The notes under the pieces are model-generated. The model made no database searches, had not been told where the DNA came from, and was given only the letters and a program-made list of their open reading frames with translations. A DNA stretch of 64,000 bases from Streptomyces sp. TLI_105 (lineage in GTDB: Bacteria; Actinomycetota; Actinomycetes; Streptomycetales; Streptomycetaceae), in assembly GCF_900105415.1 (NCBI RefSeq), contig NZ_FNSM01000001.1, positions 8,130,001-8,194,000 on the forward strand, written 5' to 3'. Below, piece after piece: positions 17,396 to 25,799 of the stretch; the first letter of the stretch is position 1, and the number at the start of each line of letters is the position of its first letter. The translations under genes were made by a program, and so were the position numbers.

Positions 17396-17514
17396 CCGGC
17401 GCGCTCCCGCGCGCCCCGCCCGATGGTGTTGACCCCACGCGTCCGCACCGTCACACTCGGTCGTCGACCGCCGCCGTCGGCGCGCGGCGCACGAGCTCGC
17501 GAGCAGGGGGCACG

Positions 17515-18279
17515 ATGACGGGGCAGGTTCTTCCGTACGACGTACACGGCGAGGGTCCCGGGAGGGCCCTCGTGCTGCACAACTGGTTCGGCGACCGCAC
17601 CAGCTTCGCCCCGCTGCGCGCCCATCTGGACGGCGGCCTCGGCACGTACGCCTTCGTCGACTGCCGGGGCTACGGCGACGCCCTCGACCACGCGGGCGCG
17701 TACACCATGGAGGAGGTCGCGGCCGACGCCCTCGCGGTCGCCGACGACCTCGGCTGGGACTCGTTCTCCGTCATCGGCCACTCGATGGGCGGCAAGGCGG
17801 CGCAGCTGATGCTGCTCGACGCCCCCGACCGGATCAGCTCGATCATCGGCGTCTCTCCGGTCTCCGCCGCCGGCTTCCCGCTGGACGGGGAGACCTGGGA
17901 GCTCTTCGCCGGAGCCGCCGACGAGCCGGCCAACCGGCGCGCGATCATCGACAACACCACTGGCGGGCGCTACGACGACGCGTGGCTGGGCGCACTCGTC
18001 GACCGTTCCGTCACCCGCTCCTCCGCGACGGCCTTCCGTGCCTATCTGGACTCCTGGTCCCGCACCGACTTCCACGAGCGGATCCGCGACAATCCCACCC
18101 CCGTCCTGCTCGTCGTCGGCGCCCACGACCCCGCGCTCGGGTCCGAGGCGATGGAGGCCACCTGGCTGCGCTGGTATCCCAACGCGCGGCTCGAAGTCCT
18201 CAAGGACGCCGGTCACTACGCCCCCGAGGAGACCCCCCAGGCCCTCGCCGAGGCCATCGAGGCCTTCCTCGGGGCCTGA
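17515..18279 (+). CDS. alpha/beta hydrolase
   Basis: A 254-residue cytosolic hydrolase. The nucleophile elbow is GHSMGG (Ser near residue 90), the acid is probably the Asp in VVGAHDPALG and the base is the His in DAGHYAPEETP. The oxyanion-loop region reads VLHNWFGDRTSF, unusual next to the common HGxPG form. ATG 17515 has AGGGGG 5 nt upstream. The frame is open through the repeat array upstream, but that extension has no protein-like character. The substrate (ester, epoxide or lactone) is unknown. Confidence 0.88.
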   Translation: MTGQVLPYDVHGEGPGRALVLHNWFGDRTSFAPLRAHLDGGLGTYAFVDCRGYGDALDHAGAYTMEEVAADALAVADDLGWDSFSVIGHSMGGKAAQLMLLDAPDRISSIIGVSPVSAAGFPLDGETWELFAGAADEPANRRAIIDNTTGGRYDDAWLGALVDRSVTRSSATAFRAYLDSWSRTDFHERIRDNPTPVLLVVGAHDPALGSEAMEATWLRWYPNARLEVLKDAGHYAPEETPQALAEAIEAFLGA

Positions 18280-18285
18280 GGTCCT

Positions 18286-18317
18286 CGACCTCGGCTTCCG
18301 GCCTCATCCGAAGGTCG
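18286..18317 (+). terminator. hairpin after alpha/beta hydrolase gene
   Basis: CGACCTCGG (18286-18294) pairs with CCGAAGGTCG (18308-18317), with one bulged base and a 13-nt loop, starting 6 nt past the stop codon. Confidence 0.5.
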
Positions 18318-18433
18318 ACGGAATCGACGACTTTCGAGGACAGCGGCGGGGCCCCTCGGCAACGGATCATCGTGCTCACGACCTCAGGGGGTGGTCTTCG
18401 AGGGACCGTCCACGACCGGCAGGAGCACGACCG

Positions 18434-19030
18434 ATGGGCCTCGCACAGTCGCAGCACCGTTTCCTCGTACGGCAGAAGGTGACGCCCATGGCCAACCGCT
18501 ACCTGGTGCACACCGTCGGACCGGACGGCAAGGAGGGCGAACTCGTCGCCTTCGCCCACCAGAAGAGGATGGCGCTGAAGGAGCACGTCACCTTCTACAC
18601 CGACGAGTCGCGGCGTCAGGTCCTCTTCACCTTCAAGGCCCGTCAGGTCATCGACCTCGGCGCGACGTACGACGTGGTCGGCGCATCCGGCACCCGACTG
18701 GGGAGCTTCCGGAAGGACTTCGGCGCGTCCTTGCTGCGGAGCACCTGGCACCTGAGCCGGGACGGCGAGGAGGGGGAGGCCACCGGACAGGAGCGGAACC
18801 AGGCGGTGGCGCTGCTGCGGCGGGCCTGGGACTTCCTGCCCTTCGTGGACCTCGTGCCGTTCGTCGTGCCGTACCACTTCGACTTCGCCGAGGGCGGGCG
18901 GCCCGTCATGTCCGTCGACAAGCTCTTCGGCATCCGGGACCGGTACGTGCTCGGCATAGCCGACCCCGAGCTCGACCGACGGCTCGCCATAGCCCAGACC
19001 GTGGCCCTCGACGCCCTGCAGTCCCGCTGA
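18434..19030 (+). CDS. LURP-one-related/scramblase-like protein
   Basis: A 198-residue soluble protein of the LURP-one/phospholipid-scramblase-like fold (Tubby-like barrel). Typical segments are FLVRQKVTPMANRYLVH, KRMALKEHVTFYTDES, GSFRKDFGASLLRSTWHL and GIADPELDRRLAIAQTVALD. The biochemical role in bacteria is not known. ATG 18434 was chosen because AGGAG lies 8 nt upstream and the conserved HRFLVRQK would be lost from the later ATG at 18488. Confidence 0.82.
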   Translation: MGLAQSQHRFLVRQKVTPMANRYLVHTVGPDGKEGELVAFAHQKRMALKEHVTFYTDESRRQVLFTFKARQVIDLGATYDVVGASGTRLGSFRKDFGASLLRSTWHLSRDGEEGEATGQERNQAVALLRRAWDFLPFVDLVPFVVPYHFDFAEGGRPVMSVDKLFGIRDRYVLGIADPELDRRLAIAQTVALDALQSR

Positions 19031-19176
19031 CCGAGCCGGGGCCGCCCGCGCGGGGCCGCCGCCCGGGGCGCCCCGCCGACGAGGACGACGCGTCTACCCT
19101 GGAGGGACGGGCAGGGGACGGAGCACTCCGTTCCTCCCCGCGCCCGAGCCGCGCACCGGCGGAAGGGCGGCGGACC

Positions 19177-20481
19177 ATGTTCTTCAGCGATCGCACCGAC
19201 GCGGGGCGGCAGCTCGCCGCCCGGCTCGACCACCTCAAGGGCCATGACGTCGTGGTCCTCGGGCTTCCGCGGGGCGGTGTGCCGGTGGCGGCGGAGGTCG
19301 CCGACGCCCTCGGCGCGCCGCTCGACATCTGTCTCGTACGGAAGCTCGGTGTGCCGCACCAGCCGGAGCTCGCGATGGGGGCGCTCGGGGAGGGAGGCGT
19401 GCGGGTGCTCAACGAGCGGGTGCTCCGCGAGACCCGTGTGGGCGACCACGACCTCGCCGCGGTGGAGGAGCGTGAGCACGCCGAGCTGGACCAGCGCGCC
19501 CGCCGCTACCGGGGCAGCAGGTCCTCCGTGTCCCTCGCCGGGCGGACGGTCGTCGTGGTCGACGACGGGCTGGCGACGGGAGCCACGGCGCTGGCGGCCT
19601 GCCGGGTGGTCCGGGCCCGGGGCGCCGCCCGGATCGTCCTCGCCGTCCCGGTGGCACCACGGGGCTGGACGACCCGCGTCGGCGACGATGCCGACGAGAC
19701 CGTCAGCGTGCACACGCCGGACCTCTTCTTCGCGATCGGGCAGTTCTACCAGGACTTCTCGCAGACCCCGGACGCCGAGGTCATCGCCTGCCTGGACCGG
19801 AGCAAAGCCGCGCGGGACCCCGTCGCGCAGGGCGCGGACGTGCGGATCCCGGTCTCCGGCATCACCCTCGGCGGACGGCTCGCGGTGCCCGAGGGCGCCG
19901 GCGGCATCGTCCTGTTCGCCCACGGCAGCGGCAGCAGCCGCCACAGCCCCCGGAACCGGGAGGTCGCCGGGGTGCTCAACCGGGCGGGCCTCGGGACCCT
20001 CCTCTTCGACCTGCTGAGCGAGGCGGAGGCGGAGGACCGGGAGCGTGTCTTCGACACCCCGCTCCTCGCCGGGCGCCTCGCCGGGGCCACGGAGTGGCTG
20101 GCCGGGAGGCCCGAGAGCACCGGACTCCCGCTCGGGTACTTCGGCGCGAGCACGGGCGCGGCCGCCGCGCTGTGGGCGGCCGCCGACCCCGCGTCACCTG
20201 TGAGCGCCGTCGTCTCGCGTGGCGGCCGGCCGGACCTCGCGGCCGAGCGCCTGGCCCGGGTGCGCGCCTCGACGCTCCTGGTGGTGGGCGGCGCGGACGC
20301 GATGGTCCTGGACCTCAACCGGCGGGCCCAGGCCCTGCTGCGCTGCGAGAACCGGCTCGCCGTGGTGAGGGGCGCCGGCCACCTCTTCGAGGAGCCGGGC
20401 GCCCTGGAGGAGGTGGCGGACCTCGCCACCTCCTGGTTCGCCGAGCACTTCCGGCGTCAGAGGGTCAGTACGCCGAGTTGA
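19177..20481 (+). CDS. phosphoribosyltransferase fused to dienelactone hydrolase-like domain
   Basis: A 434-residue two-domain protein. Residues ~1-210 form a type I phosphoribosyltransferase with the PRPP-binding loop VVVVDDGLATGATALAA. Residues ~220-434 form an alpha/beta hydrolase with HGSGSSRHSPRN (oxyanion region), the nucleophile elbow GYFGASTGAA, and a base in GAGHLFEEPG. Such fusions occur in actinobacteria but their reaction is not established; a salvage or modified-nucleotide role is possible. It overlaps the convergent LysM gene by 17 bp at the 3' end. Confidence 0.88.
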   Translation: MFFSDRTDAGRQLAARLDHLKGHDVVVLGLPRGGVPVAAEVADALGAPLDICLVRKLGVPHQPELAMGALGEGGVRVLNERVLRETRVGDHDLAAVEEREHAELDQRARRYRGSRSSVSLAGRTVVVVDDGLATGATALAACRVVRARGAARIVLAVPVAPRGWTTRVGDDADETVSVHTPDLFFAIGQFYQDFSQTPDAEVIACLDRSKAARDPVAQGADVRIPVSGITLGGRLAVPEGAGGIVLFAHGSGSSRHSPRNREVAGVLNRAGLGTLLFDLLSEAEAEDRERVFDTPLLAGRLAGATEWLAGRPESTGLPLGYFGASTGAAAALWAAADPASPVSAVVSRGGRPDLAAERLARVRASTLLVVGGADAMVLDLNRRAQALLRCENRLAVVRGAGHLFEEPGALEEVADLATSWFAEHFRRQRVSTPS

Positions 20482-21355
20482 CGTTGTCGATGGAGCCGTA
20501 GCGGTCGGCCGCGTAGTTGCAGGCGGCGGTGATGTTGGCGACCGGGTCGAACAGGTCCATGGAGGTGCCGGGCACGTGGTAGGCGAGGAAGGTCGGCTCG
20601 ATGACCTGGAGCAGGCCCTTGGAGGGGGTGCCGGCGACCGCGTTGGAGTCCCAGAGGTTGATGGCCTGGGGGTTTCCGGACGACTCGCGCATGACGTTGC
20701 GGAAGATCCCGTCGTAGGAGCCGGGGATGCCGTGCTGGCCCATGATGGCCAGGGACTCCCGGATCCAGCCGTCGAGGTTGTCGGCGTAGTTCGTGGCGGC
20801 GACCGGGGCGGCCTTGCCGGCGGCGGGTGCGGCGGCGACGGCCGGGACGGCCTGCGCTGCGGAGGCGCCCTTACCGGTGGCGACGGCGGGAGCGGCCGGC
20901 CGGCGCTCGGAGCGGCTCGCCCGTTCGGTCGTGGCGGACTTCTTCGCCTTCGCCTGCGTGGGGGCGGCCTTGGCGGAATCCCGACGAATCGTCAGTTCGA
21001 GGCCGGGGTGAATGAGTGACGGGTCGTCACCCACGACGCTCTTGTTGGCACGGTAAAGGCTCTTCCAGCCCCCCTGAATTCCCTTCTTGTGGGCGATCAG
21101 GGAAAGCGAGTCACCACTCACGACGGTGTACGTGCGCGCGGCGGCCGGGGCGGCGGGGGCCTTGGCGGCGGCCTGCGCGGCGGGAGCGGCGAGGGACTGG
21201 GCCGCGATCTCCGGGGCGCCGGACACGGGCGCGGCGCCGGCGACGGCCGGGGCGACGAGCGGCAGGGTGAGCGCGGCACCACCCGTGCCGACCAGGGCGA
21301 GGCCTCGGGAGACGGGGCTGCGGCGGGGGCGGCGGTGCTTACCGTGTGCAGGCAT
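20465..21355 (-). CDS. secreted LysM and transglycosylase (resuscitation-factor-like) protein
   Basis: A 296-residue exported cell-wall protein. It has a signal peptide (GLALVGTGGAALTLPLVAPA), a LysM module TYTVVSGDSLSLIAHKKGI that binds peptidoglycan, an Ala/Lys-rich linker, and a C-terminal lysozyme-fold domain with NVMRESSGNPQAINLWDSN (catalytic Glu) and SKGLLQVIEPTFLAYHVPG. Such enzymes cleave peptidoglycan during growth or spore germination. ATG 21355 has GGAGAGGAAA upstream. The leader is a ydaO-type riboswitch, so c-di-AMP probably controls expression. Confidence 0.92.
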   Translation of the reverse strand: MPAHGKHRRPRRSPVSRGLALVGTGGAALTLPLVAPAVAGAAPVSGAPEIAAQSLAAPAAQAAAKAPAAPAAARTYTVVSGDSLSLIAHKKGIQGGWKSLYRANKSVVGDDPSLIHPGLELTIRRDSAKAAPTQAKAKKSATTERASRSERRPAAPAVATGKGASAAQAVPAVAAAPAAGKAAPVAATNYADNLDGWIRESLAIMGQHGIPGSYDGIFRNVMRESSGNPQAINLWDSNAVAGTPSKGLLQVIEPTFLAYHVPGTSMDLFDPVANITAACNYAADRYGSIDNVNSAY

Positions 21356-21363
21356 GGCGGTTT

Positions 21364-21531
21364 CCTCTCCGGCGCCTGCGGGGTGAGCTGTCGGGTTCGG
21401 ACGGGAGATGTCCGGCCGCGCGCACGCGGCTTCACCCCGAGCCGTTCCGGATTCCGGGCCGGCGTATTCGTGGGTCCCCCGCTCCTGCCGTCGGGTGAAA
21501 AGGGAGGTTTGCCGAGCGGCGGCAGGATTGG
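21364..21531 (-). promoter_or_regulatory. ydaO/yuaA c-di-AMP riboswitch
   Basis: Reading the minus strand, the leader contains GCAGGAGCGGGGGACCCACG, then CGGGGTGAAGCCGCG, then CCGAACCCGACAGCTCACCC and CGCAGGCGCCGGAGAGG, in the order and spacing of the actinobacterial ydaO motif found before rpf and other cell-wall hydrolase genes. The final GGAGAGGAAA is both the last helix strand and the Shine-Dalgarno of the LysM gene, so ligand binding could block initiation or antitermination nearby. The start boundary (~21531) is approximate. Confidence 0.88.
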
Positions 21532-21923
21532 GCGTTCCGCTCGAATGGAGGTGACCGTAGGCCAGTAATGCGACCGATAACAAGGGGAAGGGGTCTCTGA
21601 TATCCGGAAATGGATCACAGAATTCGGTTAATTCAAGATCGATGCCGTCGGGGAAGGGGTGAACTTCCTTGCCCGGTACGGGGTGGGGGAGGTCGCCGTC
21701 GGACCGTCGAGCCGCGTGAGTGAGTCGTGTCACTCGAAGCGCAATGTCCTATTTGGTATGTAATTCCTTTTGTAGGTAAATAGGGTGGTAATTCGCGTGG
21801 TGGGGTGTTCGCAGAGAAAGGGAGGGGTGATGTGAAGGTGGCGACTCTCCGAGTGAGGGCAAAAGTAGCAAAACCGACATTCCATCTTGAAAGATGGAGG
21901 GAGTCGACTCAGGAGACACCCCT
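21532..21923. promoter_or_regulatory. AT-richer divergent promoter region with palindromes
   Basis: This gap between the riboswitch and the DUF6197 gene has the lowest GC of the window (near TATTTGGTATGTAATTCC, 21748-21775). On the plus side CCATCTT-GA-AAGATGG (21882-21897) is a near-contiguous inverted repeat, and GAGTCGACTC (21901-21910) is a perfect palindrome just before AGGAG. No gene is evident. The promoter of the riboswitch transcript should lie near 21550-21700. Confidence 0.5.
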
Positions 21924-22526
21924 ATGCCGCCCTCCACCTCCCTGCTCAGCCCCGACGCCCTCGACCGCGAGGCGGCCGCCCTCTTCGAGAGCGCCACCTG
22001 GCAGCGGATCGTCACGGACTGGAACGCCCCCCAGGAGTCGCCGCCGGCGGAGGAGGGCTGGCGGGCGCTGCTCAGCGTGCCGGTGGACCGGCTCGTGGCC
22101 GACGCCCTGGCCGCCCTGCCCCCGGAGCTCCCCACCGAGCGCCGCATCCCGGGACGGCTCGGAGCCGTGCTGCCGGACCGGCTGCACACCTGGCGCCGCA
22201 TCGGCCAGACCGAGCTCCGCCCCTCGGTCCACCTTGGCTACGCGCGCCTGGTGCTGACGGAGTGGGGCTGGCAGAACGCCCCGTACAAGCTGCGTGACGT
22301 GCGGGGCGCCCGGTGTGTCTGCGGGGCCCTCCTCGCCGCCCACCGGCTCGGCTACGGCAGCGCCGACACCATGAACGAGGCGGCCGCCTGGATCATGACC
22401 GAACTGCGGTCGCGCGGGTGGCAGGGACTGATCGGGCCGTGGAACCGGGCCCCCGGCCGCACCGGAGCCGACGCGGTGGCGCTCCTCGACGCCACGGTCC
22501 GCCGCGCCGCGCACGCCGGCCGCTGA
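21924..22526 (+). CDS. DUF6197 family protein
   Basis: A 200-residue soluble protein of an uncharacterised actinobacterial family. The C-terminal half shows the typical order: HLGYARLVLTEWGWQNAPYK, RDVRGARCVCGALLAAHRLG and WNRAPGRTGADAVALLDAT. A pair of Cys in RCVCGAL could bind a metal or be redox active. ATG 21924 has AGGAG 8 nt upstream; palindromes precede it. It is followed by a strong bidirectional terminator. No function can be assigned. Confidence 0.75.
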   Translation: MPPSTSLLSPDALDREAAALFESATWQRIVTDWNAPQESPPAEEGWRALLSVPVDRLVADALAALPPELPTERRIPGRLGAVLPDRLHTWRRIGQTELRPSVHLGYARLVLTEWGWQNAPYKLRDVRGARCVCGALLAAHRLGYGSADTMNEAAAWIMTELRSRGWQGLIGPWNRAPGRTGADAVALLDATVRRAAHAGR

Positions 22527-22540
22527 GGCCCCGCCGCCCG

Positions 22541-22580
22541 GTGCCGGGCAGCGGCGGACCGGAAGGTCGCTGCCCGGCAC
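22541..22580. terminator. bidirectional hairpin terminator
   Basis: GTGCCGGGCAGCG (22541-22553) and CGCTGCCCGGCAC (22568-22580) are perfect 13-bp arms with a 14-nt loop between the convergent DUF6197 and phospholipase C genes. Confidence 0.85.
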
Positions 22581-22593
22581 GCGGGGGAGGGGA

Positions 22594-24618
22594 TCAGCCG
22601 CTGACGCTCGGGGCTCCGGTCTCGATGTGGCCGGTGTACCGGCGCGACCAGCTCCCGTCGATGTCGGCGAGGATCGTGAAGTCGTACCAGCCGCCGTTGT
22701 ACGCCACCGCGTTGAAGAAGTCCTCGCGGCTGGAGTTCGCCGGCACCGTGTAGGTCCACGGACCGTCCGAGCGGTAGGCGTTCGAGCGGATCGTGAAGGT
22801 GACGGGCCCGGCCGAGGTGTTGGTCATCTTGAACCACAGGGCCGTCTTGCCCGTCCCCGCCTCGGGCGCGAACCGGGCCGCCACCTCGACGTCCTTGCCG
22901 GCCTTGGAGGCGTCCCCGATGAAGCGGCGCAGGAAACGGTTCGGGCCCATCATCGAGATGTCGTACTTCCCCGACCCCGAGCCGAGGCCGATGTTGAAGT
23001 AGTCGGTGGCCGTGCCGCCGGGGTCGACGGTGTACTGCCAGGCGGCGGTGTCCCGGTACTGGTGCGGGTGGATCGAGAAGTGCGCCGACCGCTTGGCCTC
23101 CGCGCCCTGGTTGGTCATGGAGAACCAGGCGAGGATCTTGCCCGCCGCGCCGAACTCGAAGCGGTCGAGGTTGCCGTTCACCTGGTACGGCAGGGCGCGC
23201 GCCGGCCGGGTACCGGACTCCTGGGCGGGCAGCGCGTTGTTCTGCGGTGCCGGGTTCGGCAGCGGGCCGCAGGTGGCCTGCCCGATCACCTTCGCCGTGG
23301 ACGGAAGGCCGGCGGGCACTCCGTACACCGGGTGGGCGAAGTCGAAGACCCCGGTCAGATCGCCGGTGACCTTCCGCCGCCAGGCGCTGATGTTGGGGCA
23401 GGTGGCCGGCGTGCCGAGGGCCGTCGTCCAGCTCTCCATGAAGCGCAGCACCGACGTGTGGTCGAAGACCTCGGAGCTCACCCACCCGCCCCGGGTCCAC
23501 GGGGACATGACAATCATCGGGACGCGGAAGCCCAGGCCGATCGGCACGCCGTCGAGGTACTCGCCCGCGGTGCCCGGAGGTGCGACCGGCGGCGGCACGT
23601 GGTCGAAGAAGCCGTCGTTCTCGTCGTAGTTGAGGAACAGCACCGTGGAGTCGAACACCTCGGCATCGGCGGCCAGCGCGCGGTAGACGAGATCGACGAA
23701 GTGGGCGCCGTCCCCCGGAGGGGCGTAAGGGTGCTCCGAGAAGGCCTCGTTCGCGACCACCCACGACACCTGCGGCAGGGTCCCCGCGACGACGTCGGCG
23801 CGGATCGCCGCGGCGATGTCGTCCGGCGTCGAGCCGGTCGCCTTCGGGACCGAGCCCATGCCCCGGTCGTACAGCGGATCCCCGGGCCGTGCGTCGGTGA
23901 ACTTCTTGAAGTACGCGAGGCCGTTGTCGCCGTAGTTGTCCTGGGCGTTCTGGTAGACCTTCCAGCTCACGCCGGCGCGCTGGAGCGCCTCGGCGTACGT
24001 CTCCCAGGTGAGGCCCGACTCGTCGCCGCCGTCCTTGCTGGAGCCGTCGATCTTCCCGCTCCACAGGAACGTGCGGTTGGGGCCCGTGGCGCTCAGCGTC
24101 GAGCAGAAGTACGCGTCGCAGATCGTGTAGTGGTCGGCGAGCGCGTAGTGGAACGGGATGTCCCCGCGGTCGAGGTGACCGAGCGTCCGGGTGTTGCCCA
24201 CGCCCGTGACCCAGTTGTCGAGGCGTCCCTTGTTCCAGGCGGCGTGCTGCGAGGTCCAGCTGTGCGGCAGGTCGCCGTTGCACTGCGCGAGGGTCTCGCC
24301 GTCGACACCGCCGGCCGGCGGGGTGGCGCTGAGCTTCCAGGGGTACTGGCGGCCGCCCCAGTTGGGCTGGTTGAACATGCCCCAGCCGCCGGGCAGGTTG
24401 CCGGCGGCGCGGTCGCCGAAGCCCCGTACGCCCTTCAGGGTGCCGAAGTAGTGGTCGAAACTGCGGTTCTCCTGCATGAGGATCACCACGTGCCGGACGT
24501 CGGCGAGGGTGCCGGTCGCGGTGCTCGCGGCGGCGGACGCCCGGACCGGCGGGAGCGCGGCTCCCGCCATGAGCCCCGCGCCGATCCCGACGAACCCCCT
24601 GCGGCTGATGGGAATCAT
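22594..24618 (-). CDS. Tat-exported phospholipase C (phosphocholine-type)
   Basis: A 674-residue phosphoesterase-family enzyme that hydrolyses phospholipids outside the cell. The N-terminus SRRGFVGIGAG is a twin-arginine signal. The catalytic part has QENRSFDHYFGTLKGVRGF, NDGFFDHVPPPVAPPGT and FDHTSVLRF, all as in non-haemolytic phospholipase C and acid phosphatase AcpA. Two C-terminal DUF756-like repeats (about 480-565 and 580-665) follow, each starting with a FRF/FEF-like beta pattern. Length matches the family. Phosphate starvation often induces such genes, but no clear PhoP box pair was found upstream. Confidence 0.93.
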   Translation of the reverse strand: MIPISRRGFVGIGAGLMAGAALPPVRASAAASTATGTLADVRHVVILMQENRSFDHYFGTLKGVRGFGDRAAGNLPGGWGMFNQPNWGGRQYPWKLSATPPAGGVDGETLAQCNGDLPHSWTSQHAAWNKGRLDNWVTGVGNTRTLGHLDRGDIPFHYALADHYTICDAYFCSTLSATGPNRTFLWSGKIDGSSKDGGDESGLTWETYAEALQRAGVSWKVYQNAQDNYGDNGLAYFKKFTDARPGDPLYDRGMGSVPKATGSTPDDIAAAIRADVVAGTLPQVSWVVANEAFSEHPYAPPGDGAHFVDLVYRALAADAEVFDSTVLFLNYDENDGFFDHVPPPVAPPGTAGEYLDGVPIGLGFRVPMIVMSPWTRGGWVSSEVFDHTSVLRFMESWTTALGTPATCPNISAWRRKVTGDLTGVFDFAHPVYGVPAGLPSTAKVIGQATCGPLPNPAPQNNALPAQESGTRPARALPYQVNGNLDRFEFGAAGKILAWFSMTNQGAEAKRSAHFSIHPHQYRDTAAWQYTVDPGGTATDYFNIGLGSGSGKYDISMMGPNRFLRRFIGDASKAGKDVEVAARFAPEAGTGKTALWFKMTNTSAGPVTFTIRSNAYRSDGPWTYTVPANSSREDFFNAVAYNGGWYDFTILADIDGSWSRRYTGHIETGAPSVSG

Positions 24619-24750
24619 GCCCCGCCCCTCCTGTCACGGTGTGCCCCAGCGGCACGTCGGAGACATGATGGAGGAGGGGAGCTTAAAGGTATACAGCCGT
24701 GCGGTAATTACTCGATGAATACCCGCAGGACCTGAGAAGCCGAGCCCGGG

Positions 24751-24792
24751 ATTGGTTCGACATCAGACCAATGAGTCGGATGTCGAGCCAAT
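24751..24792. terminator. 14-bp inverted repeat between DeoR and phospholipase genes
   Basis: Positions 24751-24764 pair with 24779-24792 with one mismatch across a 14-nt loop (left arm ATTGGTTCGACATC). It lies 29 bp past the DeoR gene stop and upstream of the phospholipase gene, so it is a terminator or an operator. Extra CCAATG copies sit in the loop and flank. Confidence 0.6.
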
Positions 24793-24820
24793 GGACAGGT
24801 GCCGGGCGAGGGGTGGGGCG

Positions 24821-25624
24821 TCAGACGGTGAGGACCTTCACCCCGGCCTCGGTGAGCTGCGCCACCGCCTCCGGGGTGATGCCGGTGTCGGTCACGAGCG
24901 TGTCGATCCGGTCCAGGCCGCAGATCCGCGCGAACGCCCTGCGGCCCATCTTCGAGGAGTCGGTCACCACGACGACCCGGCTCGCCCGCTCCGCGAAGAG
25001 CCGGCTGATGCTCGCCTCGTCCTCCTGGTGCGCCATCACGCCCAGTTCGGCGTCGACCCCGTCGACACCGAGCACCACCACGTCGAGCACGACCTCGTTG
25101 AGCACCCCGACCGTCAGCGGGCCCACCAGCTCGTAGGTCTGGGGACGGGCGACGCCCCCCGTGGTGACGATCTTGATCTGTGGGCGCACCGCCAGCTCGC
25201 CCGCGATGTTGAGCGCGTTGGTCACCACGGTCAGCGCGGGCCCCGCCGCGGCGGCTCCCGGGGTCTCGGCGCGACCGCTCGCGAACCGCAGTGCGAGCGC
25301 CCGCGCGACCTCCGTCGTCGTCGTTCCCCCGTTGAGTCCGACGACCTCGCCGGGCGCGATCAGATCCGCCACGGCCTCCGCGATCCGCCGCTTCTCCGGA
25401 GCGTGCCGCGTCGACTTGTACCGCAGCGGCAGCTCGTACGAGACGCCGTGCGCGACCGCCCCGCCCCGCGTCCGCACCAACAGCTGCTGCTCGGCCAGCT
25501 CGTCGAGGTCCCGGCGGATCGTGGCCGCGGAGACGTCGAGCGCGGACGCCGCCTCCTCGACCTCCAGCTTCCCCGAGGCCGCGAGCAGCTCCAGGAGCGT
25601 GTTCCACCGCTCGTGCTTGGACAT
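24821..25624 (-). CDS. DeoR/AgaR-family sugar-phosphate regulator
   Basis: A 267-residue repressor. The N-terminal helix-turn-helix includes KLEVEEAASALDVSAATIRRD and the following LAEQQLLVRTRGGAV. The C-terminal DeoRC sugar-phosphate-binding domain has LNGGTTTTEVARAL, VVTNALNIAGEL, and the late VVVTDSSKMGRRAF. Members repress sugar catabolism genes until a phosphorylated sugar binds. It is divergent from the SIS/aldolase pair, and operator-like CATCTT repeats fill the shared promoter. Confidence 0.92.
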   Translation of the reverse strand: MSKHERWNTLLELLAASGKLEVEEAASALDVSAATIRRDLDELAEQQLLVRTRGGAVAHGVSYELPLRYKSTRHAPEKRRIAEAVADLIAPGEVVGLNGGTTTTEVARALALRFASGRAETPGAAAAGPALTVVTNALNIAGELAVRPQIKIVTTGGVARPQTYELVGPLTVGVLNEVVLDVVVLGVDGVDAELGVMAHQEDEASISRLFAERASRVVVVTDSSKMGRRAFARICGLDRIDTLVTDTGITPEAVAQLTEAGVKVLTV

Positions 25625-25712
25625 GGGTCCCTCCCTCCACCGGGGTCACGACCGCATGACCACCCCGCTCGTGCGCGCGTCCGATTCTAGCCGCCGACGG
25701 GCGTGGGATCTG

Positions 25713-25762
25713 GAAAGAGGATGCATCTTTCTGATTGAATGAGCCCATCTTCAAGCATCTTC
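25713..25762. promoter_or_regulatory. phased CATCTT repeats, candidate DeoR operator
   Basis: CATCTT occurs at 25724, 25746 and 25757, spaced 22 and 11 bp, i.e. on one helix face. The first copy sits inside an inverted repeat GAAAGA (25713-25718) / TCTTTC (25726-25731) around GATGCATC. Arrays of phased direct repeats are typical of DeoR-family operators. The SIS gene starts 38 bp after the last copy. Confidence 0.65.
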
Positions 25763-25799
25763 CATCATTATCGCGCACCCTTCTTGCAAGGAGACCGAC

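Noticed and set aside
16957..17514. upstream in-frame extension of the alpha/beta hydrolase and of the sensor phosphatase through the repeat array
   Set aside because: Unit lengths are not multiples of three, and sequence has no protein-like character; ribosome-binding sites favour the shorter starts.
24619..24750. PhoP box before the phospholipase C gene
   Set aside because: Only single weak matches to a repeat half-site, not the paired 11-bp direct repeats required.
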